Source of the DNA: an uncultured bacterium
Lineage (GTDB): Bacteria > Spirochaetota > Spirochaetia > Sphaerochaetales > Sphaerochaetaceae
Assembly: GCA_905215015.1 (NCBI GenBank)
Contig: CAJMOS010000077.1
Span: forward strand, 1 to 14,828
Reading direction: 5' to 3'
Length of the DNA stretch: 14,828 nt
The notes under the pieces are model-generated. The model saw only the letters and a list, made by a program, of their open reading frames with translations. It did no database searches and was not told the DNA's origin. Shown one piece after another: positions 6,398 to 12,809 of the stretch. Within the stretch, counting starts at the first letter, position 1. The number at the start of each line of letters is the position of its first letter. Both the position numbers and the translations under genes were made by a program.

Positions 6398-7852
6398 GTG
6401 GTGGTCCCTGTATTGGCTGGGACTTTCTCCTGTTATTCTGCAGAAAAGCGTACTGAAGTATAACGGTTCGAAACCAACTTGGGCTGCTATTTCCTTGATC
6501 AAGGCATCTGGATGGGCATCCATGAACTGGATAGCCAGCTTTACCTTTTTCTTGAGCACATAGTCCTTATACGATTGGCCTGAGTACGTACGGAACAATT
6601 TGCTGATATAGGGTTGGCTGGCATGAAAACGCTGGCTGATTTCTTCGAGGCTATAGTTTGCTTTGGGATCCGCCCAAAGCAGGGCGTCGATGTTCCCGAA
6701 GAGCTCCTCTTGGGCGTTCTTCCTGCCTTGCGTTTTTTCCGAGGAAATCGCATCACCGAGCAGGCTCTTCAGTTGCATAAAATATTGATGGTATGAACTA
6801 CTTTTCAAAAGAATATCTTTGGCTTGGGCAAACAATGTGGTTGCATTGACGCTTTCTCTCAGGACTTCCTGCAACTTCCCGATAATGACGAAAAGTTGCA
6901 CCAACAATGCGTCTATGCTGAATAAATGGGTCTCCCATTCTTGTCCGAGCATATCGAGTTGCGTGTCGAATTCTTTCCAATTTTTGCTATAGATTGCATC
7001 GAACAGTTGTTTCGGAGGTTTGGAAATAGAAAGTACCCCCAAATCGTTTAGTGCTTGTTTGGTGACATGAAGCCATCGGGATTTGCCGAGTATCGTATGG
7101 CGGTGTAGATAACGAAGGAAAAGGGCGCTTGTCTTTTCCATATCTTGGGAGGAAAACAAAGCGCTGCTTGCGACTGCAGTTGCGGGAAGCCCATTAAGAA
7201 CTTCCCGTACTTTGTCTGTATGGTCCAGATCCGGGTTCTCTTTTCCAAGCAGAACGGCTGTATGGAGATGTTTGACACCGATGACATGCGCATTGGACAG
7301 GCCAAGTGCCATGATTCTGGAACTGATTGTTTGAAAATTTTCCTCATGATTTCCTGGCATGGCAATCAGTACCATACGGAAATATGCATAGGGGAAAGCT
7401 GTTGGGAACGTACTGTTTGGGGTTTGGTCCCCTTCAAGGAGCGATCTGAGCGCCTGTTCGCTTTCCTTTCTCCTTCTTTGCCTGAGCAGAGCGGATGCCT
7501 GTCCCAGCAGCTTCCTCAGCTGGCCGGGATCCAGCGGTTTGAGCAAATAGTCCATGATGTTCAGCCGGATAGCCTCCTGAGCGAACTCGAACAGCCGGTA
7601 TCCGCTGATGATGATCACGAGCATCTGGTTGTCCGTCTTCCGGATTGCCTTGACTAGATCAAGGCCATTCATCCCGAGTAACTTGATATCGGTCACAAGA
7701 AGGTCGGGATGTCCGTCCTTGACGAAGGATGCCAATGCGTCTTCCGCACTTTCGAAGATACCTTGGACGTGATAGTCCGGATTCAGGGAAATGATTGATT
7801 GGATGAAATGGGCTGCAATCGGTTCATCTTCCACGATGACAGCTTCAAACAT
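6386..7852 (-). CDS. AraC-type response regulator (YesN-like)
   Basis: Encodes 488 residues. An N-terminal receiver domain (1-120) has the acidic pocket VEDE (8-10), the phosphorylation site Asp55 in VTDIKLLGMNG, the switch Ser83 and Lys105 in LLKPLD. A middle region of about 260 residues without clear motifs follows. The C-terminus (about 388-488) is an AraC/XylS DNA-binding domain with two helix-turn-helix units, YSLEEISQRFHASQPYISKLF and IKEIAAQVGFEPLYFSTLF, closing with GESPSQYR. The start codon lies inside the end of the kinase gene (8-bp overlap) with AAGGAGG 6 nt ahead, giving coupled translation. YesN-type regulators, once phosphorylated by their YesM partner, usually activate a nearby sugar transporter operon. 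Here the divergent binding-protein operon is the obvious target. The 12-bp convergent overlap with the HAD gene leaves no room for a terminator. Confidence 0.93.
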   Translation of the reverse strand: MFEAVIVEDEPIAAHFIQSIISLNPDYHVQGIFESAEDALASFVKDGHPDLLVTDIKLLGMNGLDLVKAIRKTDNQMLVIIISGYRLFEFAQEAIRLNIMDYLLKPLDPGQLRKLLGQASALLRQRRRKESEQALRSLLEGDQTPNSTFPTAFPYAYFRMVLIAMPGNHEENFQTISSRIMALGLSNAHVIGVKHLHTAVLLGKENPDLDHTDKVREVLNGLPATAVASSALFSSQDMEKTSALFLRYLHRHTILGKSRWLHVTKQALNDLGVLSISKPPKQLFDAIYSKNWKEFDTQLDMLGQEWETHLFSIDALLVQLFVIIGKLQEVLRESVNATTLFAQAKDILLKSSSYHQYFMQLKSLLGDAISSEKTQGRKNAQEELFGNIDALLWADPKANYSLEEISQRFHASQPYISKLFRTYSGQSYKDYVLKKKVKLAIQFMDAHPDALIKEIAAQVGFEPLYFSTLFCRITGESPSQYRDHHLAR

Positions 7853-9575
7853 GGCTATCCTCCTTGAATTGCAGTGTGATGCGGCAAGGCTGGTCGATCT
7901 TCCATTCGAACCGGTCTTTCAATGTCAAACGGAGCCTCTGCAGGGTGTTGATGATGCCCATTCCTCCAAAATGACTGTCCCCTGTATCGATGGGGCCTGC
8001 AAGTCGTTGCTTGATTTCGTCAATACGTGCTTGCTCGAAAGGTTTGCCGTCGTTCTCAATCACGATGCACCAGCCCCAAACTTCCTGACGACATGTGATG
8101 GTGATGTGGACGTTCCTATGGGTCAGGTCAAAGGCATGCTCGAAGATGTTTTCGACGAATGGCTGGATGGTGAGTCTTGGCACAAGGTTCTGTTCCAGTT
8201 GCTGGTCGTGGACAACGGTGAATTCGACATGCTCCCCATAGCGGAGTTTCATCAATTGCAGGAAAGCCTCGACGCTGGAGAGTTCCTCGATAAGTGGACT
8301 AAGTCCATCCGCACCGCCAGAACTATAACGAAAGATGCTGGAAAGTTTTTGGCAAGCATCGCTGACTTCTTGTCCACGTCCTTCGATACCCATGATGGAT
8401 ATGACATTCAGCGTGTTGTAGATGAAATGGGGATTAATCTGTGCCTGCAAGGTCCTGAGTTGTTCTTCCGCCTGCATTTGGTGAAATTTGATTTGCTGAT
8501 GCATCATTTCGTCGAGACGTTCCTGCATGTTGCGGAAACTTTCGTCCAAGTTCGCTACTTCTTGGTATGCACCCTCGATGGGATTTTCCTGGTTTTTCAA
8601 GGTGTCTAAGGTAAGACTCCCGATGTGTTTATCTAACAGAACGAGAGGATGGGCAATTTTCTGGCTGAAAAGGATGATGGTGGCAAGGAGGACAGTGACA
8701 AGAATGAGAGAAAACAACAACCAGGAGAAGATGATTGGCCCAACTTCTTTAGCGATGCTTTCGTTGGGAAGCGCCAGCACCAATGTCACGCCATATTCTT
8801 TTACATATTTGCGTTGGGAAATGATTTTGCGGTCAAGTTTGGCCGGAAACAAGGGTGACCGGGAAAGCACACTTCCGTCGTCTAGGGTTGTTTTGTAAGA
8901 AAGGCCGGTCAGGCCGCCGGCAAAGCTGAGTGGAAAGTCGGGAGTAAGGCAGATGACCGCCATATACCCTACGGTTGTCATCGGCAACCGTATGCTTCTC
9001 ACAACAGCGAAAGTATCGATTCCCTTCCAAAGAAAATCTCCCTGTCTGACGGGAAGGATGACAATGCCCCCTTTGGCTTCCTCTACTTTCCGTAGGTATT
9101 TCCAATCAAGTATTTCATTTTTGTCGTGGGTAGAGTGGATATAGGAACTTTCCGTAGAGCTGAGATTGTTGTCGATGACAAGGCCGTTTTCATTGAACCA
9201 GACAATCTGATATTGCATGGACAGAAATATGTAGGAACGAAGCGCGGCGAGCAGTTCGATGTAGCTGGATTGGAGTTCGACAGGAGTCTTGTCCAACAGG
9301 GTCAAGTTGCGGGAATTGGTCAGAAACTGTGGCTGGGCAATGAGGTTTGCCGAAAGGAAATTCATCGTCTCGATCCTGTCCTTCAGATTACCAGCAGCGT
9401 CATTGGTGATGATTCCAAGGTGCGCTTTGCTTTCCTCAAGGCCACGACGCACCTGTTGGTGCACGAGTAGCGAGCAGAGAAGGAGCAGAGGGATGATTGC
9501 GACAAGGGCATAGGTCTGGATCAATACTGAGCTGAACGGTCTCTGCCTGTTGGTTTTGTTGTTTCCCATATGCAT
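7845..9575 (-). CDS. Sensor histidine kinase (YesM-like)
   Basis: Encodes 576 residues from 9575; an in-frame ATG two codons on (9569) is an equal candidate, and neither has a clear Shine-Dalgarno. Order of parts: membrane segment 19-37, extracytoplasmic sensor about 40-278 (Cache-like by position, no diagnostic motif), membrane segment 281-303, a HAMP-like linker with PLVLLDKHI, and a coiled coil about 340-375. The His_kinase domain follows with the phosphoacceptor His383 in QINPHFIYNTLN. The ATPase domain has its N box at QPFVENIFEH (471-480) and its G box at HFGGMGIINTLQRL. This is the short, DHp-less kinase fold of the LytS/YesM class, which typically senses extracellular oligosaccharides, sometimes with a binding protein. 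It overlaps the regulator gene by 8 bp and is divergent from the sugar-binding protein gene. Confidence 0.93.
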   Translation of the reverse strand: MHMGNNKTNRQRPFSSVLIQTYALVAIIPLLLLCSLLVHQQVRRGLEESKAHLGIITNDAAGNLKDRIETMNFLSANLIAQPQFLTNSRNLTLLDKTPVELQSSYIELLAALRSYIFLSMQYQIVWFNENGLVIDNNLSSTESSYIHSTHDKNEILDWKYLRKVEEAKGGIVILPVRQGDFLWKGIDTFAVVRSIRLPMTTVGYMAVICLTPDFPLSFAGGLTGLSYKTTLDDGSVLSRSPLFPAKLDRKIISQRKYVKEYGVTLVLALPNESIAKEVGPIIFSWLLFSLILVTVLLATIILFSQKIAHPLVLLDKHIGSLTLDTLKNQENPIEGAYQEVANLDESFRNMQERLDEMMHQQIKFHQMQAEEQLRTLQAQINPHFIYNTLNVISIMGIEGRGQEVSDACQKLSSIFRYSSGGADGLSPLIEELSSVEAFLQLMKLRYGEHVEFTVVHDQQLEQNLVPRLTIQPFVENIFEHAFDLTHRNVHITITCRQEVWGWCIVIENDGKPFEQARIDEIKQRLAGPIDTGDSHFGGMGIINTLQRLRLTLKDRFEWKIDQPCRITLQFKEDSHV

Positions 9576-9713
9576 GAGAATATACCATGGGCATGAATGG
9601 TTTTGTGGTTTTGATTTTGGTTTTTGGAATTTCGATATGTTCGTTTTGACTTTTCTATGGTCAACCAGAGAATCGATGATAGTCTGTTTGCAGATTCCAA
9701 AAGGAGGGGTCCT
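9576..9713. promoter_or_regulatory. Divergent control region between the two-component system and the transporter operon
   Basis: This 138-bp gap must carry the promoters of both units. Plus-strand candidates are TTGATT (9611-9616)-17 bp-GATATG (9634-9639) and a TTGACT at 9646-9651 with no good -10. On the minus strand TATATT (9584-9579) lies just before the kinase start. Three GGTTTTG-like units occur at 9599-9605, 9607-9613 and 9619-9625, with a fourth at 9552-9558 inside the kinase gene. They are candidate AraC-type operator half-sites. AGGAGGGG at 9702-9709 is the ribosome binding site of the binding-protein gene. Confidence 0.4.
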
Positions 9714-11024
9714 ATGAAAAAATTGTTATCCGTGTTGGCATTGTTGTCGGTCTGTATGGCTTCGGCATTCGCCCAAGGTTCCAAGGAGCCGGCTTCCCCT
9801 GCAGCCACATCGGACGCCACAAAAAAGGAACGACGCTTGACACTGATGATCAACGATGGCGCCGGAATCATGGAAGGAATCCAGGCAGAAATTGATGCAT
9901 TCGAAAGAAAGAGTGGAATTACCTGTGATGTGGAGGTTGTCCCGTCAGGAGACTCCGGAGACCAGTTCACCAAAGTGCGGCTTGCCACTGGTGGCATGGC
10001 TGATTTGTTTTTGGTGCTTCCTGGAAGCAAGATGTTGGAGCTGAATCCTCCAGAGAACATGATGGATCTTACCGACAGACCATTCATTTCCAATGTTAAT
10101 TCCGCATTTGTGGATGCAGCGACGTTTGGCGGCAAGGTGTATGGTGTCCCGGCTGTTCCCTGTTCGAGTGCGGGAGGTGTCTTCTACAACAAGAAAATTT
10201 ACAAACAGCTTGGCCTTGAGATTCCGACCACGTGGAATGCGTTCATGGCAAACTGTGAAAAGATCAAGGCTGCGGGCATATATCCTGTCAGCAACCCAAA
10301 TGCAAAGACAAGTGGCAAACAGTTGACCTTCCTGATCAACTATTTCTATGTCAATGCAAGTGATCCTGACTTTCCGGTCAAGTATGCCGCCCACCAGGCC
10401 GACTTGCATGATAACCCGAACTTCTTGAAGGGTTTGAAGAAGATGTACGAATTCAAGGCCAGGGGTTTCCTGGACCCTGATTCCGAAGTCAATGTGCATG
10501 ACGATGCCGCCCGTGCTTTGGAGGAAGGAAAGGCGGCCCATACCGTCCACTACACCGATTTTGTGAAATATCTTGCCAATGTGGTTCCTGAGGCTATCGG
10601 TGATATCGGTTTCTTCCCTCTTCCTGATGATAATCCGGATGTTCGTGGTGTCACGATGTGGCTCCCGATTGCTTTCGTTGTCAACAAGAACGCGAAGAAC
10701 GTTGCCGAGGCAATGGAATTCCTGAGTTTCATCACCACGCCGGAGGCTGTTGAGGCCTATGGCTCCGCATCCCAATTCACCGGCCCGCTCATCATCAAAG
10801 GTGCATCGTTGCCGGGCACCATACCTGAAGTCCTGAAAGAGGCGCAGGAATGGACGGTAAAGAGTTCCGCGCCGGCAATGGAGTTCCGTTGCGCCATCAA
10901 AGGCTCCAACCAGGCGACCGTCTGTGGCATGGTTGCCGCTGGTACTATGACTCCGGAAGATGGTCTTGCGGAAATCGAGAAAGATAACGCAATTGATGCC
11001 CGCGACAAAGGCCTTTGGAAGTAA
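9714..11024 (+). CDS. ABC transporter sugar-binding protein (family 1 solute-binding protein)
   Basis: Encodes 436 residues from MKKLLSVLAL, with AGGAGGGG 4 nt upstream. The frame is open back to 9624, but only this start gives a signal peptide. The signal (1-20) ends AFA before QGSKEP, a type I cleavage site. Cys14 is not in a standard lipobox, although spirochaete lipoboxes are relaxed, so a lipoprotein cannot be fully excluded. The mature protein has the family 1 fold marks: an early LTLMINDGAG strand, a GGMADLFLVLPG segment, GKVYGVPAVPCSSAGGVFYNKKIYKQLGLEIPTTW (in parts, about 140-175) and VVNKNAKNVAEAMEFLSFITTPEAVE near the C-terminus. It would capture a sugar or oligosaccharide in the periplasm and deliver it to the two permeases downstream. 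The ligand is not readable from sequence; context with a rhamnosidase-like enzyme suggests a plant-type oligosaccharide. Confidence 0.92.
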   Translation: MKKLLSVLALLSVCMASAFAQGSKEPASPAATSDATKKERRLTLMINDGAGIMEGIQAEIDAFERKSGITCDVEVVPSGDSGDQFTKVRLATGGMADLFLVLPGSKMLELNPPENMMDLTDRPFISNVNSAFVDAATFGGKVYGVPAVPCSSAGGVFYNKKIYKQLGLEIPTTWNAFMANCEKIKAAGIYPVSNPNAKTSGKQLTFLINYFYVNASDPDFPVKYAAHQADLHDNPNFLKGLKKMYEFKARGFLDPDSEVNVHDDAARALEEGKAAHTVHYTDFVKYLANVVPEAIGDIGFFPLPDDNPDVRGVTMWLPIAFVVNKNAKNVAEAMEFLSFITTPEAVEAYGSASQFTGPLIIKGASLPGTIPEVLKEAQEWTVKSSAPAMEFRCAIKGSNQATVCGMVAAGTMTPEDGLAEIEKDNAIDARDKGLWK

Positions 11025-11035
11025 TTGTTCCTTTT

Positions 11036-11062
11036 GGAGGCATGCCTTTGTGGTATGCCTCC
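11036..11062 (+). other. Intercistronic hairpin between binding protein and permease
   Basis: GGAGGCATGCC (11036-11046) and GGTATGCCTCC (11052-11062) form an 11-bp stem with one G-T pair and a 5-nt loop. It begins 11 bp after the binding-protein stop. The tail TTGTATTCTCTTG is only moderately T-rich, so partial termination or an RNase-blocking stem is more likely than full termination. Confidence 0.65.
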
Positions 11063-11087
11063 TTGTATTCTCTTGATGGAGTATTGC

Positions 11088-11963
11088 ATGAAAACCAGAA
11101 AGACTATCCTGCAATCATATTATTCCTACTGGTTTGCAGTGCCTGGCCTGATCATTTACCTGCTGATCTTTGTGCTGCCGACCTTTTCTTCGTTTTATTT
11201 CGCTTTGACCCGTTGGGACATGCTGTCCAGTACGTTCATTGGGCTCCAGAATTTCAAAACCTTCTTTTCTCAGACAAATACCAAGGCGTCACTTGCAAAT
11301 ACATTCATCTATGCCTTTTCCACGAGTCTTTCCAAAGTTGTCTTTGGCTTGTTCATCGCCCTTGGGCTCGTCAAGAAAAGCAAAACGCATAGCTATCTTG
11401 AAAGTTTGATTTTCTTTCCGACGCTTCTGGGCTATGTCGTGGTCGGTATCACATTCAGCAAGCTGATGCACCCCTCTCGTGGCTTGATCAACATGATGCT
11501 TGGCGCGATTGGCCTGCCGAAGCTGCGCTGGCTGGCCGATCCTGCGATTGCCATGCCGGCTGTCATATTGGTTGATTTCTGGCAGGGTATCGGCATTACC
11601 ACGGTCATTTATATTGCAGGTTTGAATTCCATCCCGCAGACCTATTACGAGGCGGCTGTCATCGATGGTTGCAATGCTGTCCAGCGGTTCCGCCATGTGA
11701 CGTTGCCCCTTTTGGTACCTGCAATCAATTCGGTCCTGACTCTTTCCCTTATTGGGGGGCTCAAGCACTATGAGCTGATTTGGACGATGACGGAAGGAGG
11801 ACCGGGGTATGCCACCGAGGTGCTCGGCACGGTCATCTACAAGTTGTTTGCCGCAGGCAATTATGGCCTCTCGACTGCAGGGTATGTGCTGATGTTCATT
11901 CTGACAGCCGCATTGGTGTTCCCGCTCAATACGTGGGTGGGAAGGAAGGAGGTTGGCTTATGA
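11088..11963 (+). CDS. ABC sugar transporter permease (MalF/UgpA type)
   Basis: Encodes 291 residues from MKTRKTILQS; GGAG at 11078-11081 lies 6 nt before the ATG. About six membrane segments are visible (near 17-35, 72-95, 107-127, 157-178, 208-225 and 264-283). The EAA loop that docks the ATPase is at 188-207 (EAAVIDGCNAVQRFRHVTLP), and the family segment YELIWTMTEGGPG is at 228-240. These mark a binding-protein-dependent carbohydrate permease of the MalF/UgpA/MsmF class. Its stop overlaps the next gene's start (ATGA). With the second permease it would form the inner-membrane channel for the sugar supplied by the upstream binding protein. The N-terminus is short, without the large MalF periplasmic loop. 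Confidence 0.94.
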   Translation: MKTRKTILQSYYSYWFAVPGLIIYLLIFVLPTFSSFYFALTRWDMLSSTFIGLQNFKTFFSQTNTKASLANTFIYAFSTSLSKVVFGLFIALGLVKKSKTHSYLESLIFFPTLLGYVVVGITFSKLMHPSRGLINMMLGAIGLPKLRWLADPAIAMPAVILVDFWQGIGITTVIYIAGLNSIPQTYYEAAVIDGCNAVQRFRHVTLPLLVPAINSVLTLSLIGGLKHYELIWTMTEGGPGYATEVLGTVIYKLFAAGNYGLSTAGYVLMFILTAALVFPLNTWVGRKEVGL

Positions 11964-12799
11964 TGGTGGAAAAGAAATCCATTGGAAAAAGAATCGGGCT
12001 TGTCGCTGCAGTCGTTTGTACCTTTTTTACCCATTGGGTGGTTTTCTGGTTTATCTGGGTGAATTCTGGCAAGACAAAGAGCGAGGCGGCGCAACTCTCG
12101 GCAAAACTTCCTGCAACGCCTCATTTCCTGGAAAATTACAAGTACATTTTGGATTATCGGCACAATGTCTTTATCCGGTCGCTTTTCAACAGCCTGAAGT
12201 TGACAATATTTTCCATTTCAATCTTGATTCTTGTCTCCAGCATGGCTGCGTTTGTTCTACAGCGTCGTCCTGGCAGGATTTCCAAAGCAAGTCATAAGTT
12301 GATTATTGCTGGTTTGATTGTGCCACTTTCGGTCATTCCCACATTCTGGGTACTTCACCTCATCGGTGTGGACGGAACATTGCCAGGGCTCGTGCTGGTG
12401 GAAATTGCCACCATGTTCGCTTTTTCGACGATGGTGTTCAAGGATTTCATCGCCACGATTCCTTCGGATATCGACAATGCGGCAATCATCGATGGAGCGA
12501 ACCTGCCTCAATTGTTTTTCCGGATTGTCTTTCCTCTTTTGAAGCCGGTTACCACGACAATCATCATTTTGAAGTCAGTGGAAGTGTATAATGATTTTTA
12601 TAATCCGCTCTATTTTATGAGTGGAGCAAACAACACGACGGTGCAGTTGTGCGTCTACCTGTTCCAGTCGTCGTTCAACTCGAACTATGAGCATCTGTTC
12701 GCCGTAGTGTGCATGACGATTGTGCCTCCACTGGTGATGTTTTTGTTCCTCAACAAACAAATCATTGGTGGCATGACGGTCGGTTCGGTGAAGGGATAA
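11960..12799 (+). CDS. ABC sugar transporter permease (MalG/UgpE type)
   Basis: Encodes 279 residues from MMVEKKSIGK. The ATG is in a 4-bp ATGA overlap with the previous gene, and AAGGAGG (11946-11952) is 7 nt ahead, so translation is coupled; upstream in-frame ATGs lie deep inside the previous gene. About six membrane segments are visible (near 13-34, 78-100, 114-136, 142-160, 195-212 and 246-266). The EAA-type loop is at 171-193 (NAAIIDGANLPQLFF), with Asn in place of the usual Glu. The end GGMTVGSVKG matches the MalG C-terminal signature that touches the ATPase. It pairs with the preceding permease. No ATPase gene is present in the window, which is usual for systems that share an MsiK/MsmK-type ATPase. 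Confidence 0.94.
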   Translation: MMVEKKSIGKRIGLVAAVVCTFFTHWVVFWFIWVNSGKTKSEAAQLSAKLPATPHFLENYKYILDYRHNVFIRSLFNSLKLTIFSISILILVSSMAAFVLQRRPGRISKASHKLIIAGLIVPLSVIPTFWVLHLIGVDGTLPGLVLVEIATMFAFSTMVFKDFIATIPSDIDNAAIIDGANLPQLFFRIVFPLLKPVTTTIIILKSVEVYNDFYNPLYFMSGANNTTVQLCVYLFQSSFNSNYEHLFAVVCMTIVPPLVMFLFLNKQIIGGMTVGSVKG

Positions 12800-12809
12800 G
12801 GAGGCTGAT

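Noticed and set aside
9624..9713. N-terminal extension of the sugar-binding protein
   Set aside because: It would bury the signal peptide, lacks a ribosome binding site, and ignores the AGGAGGGG placed before the ATG at 9714.
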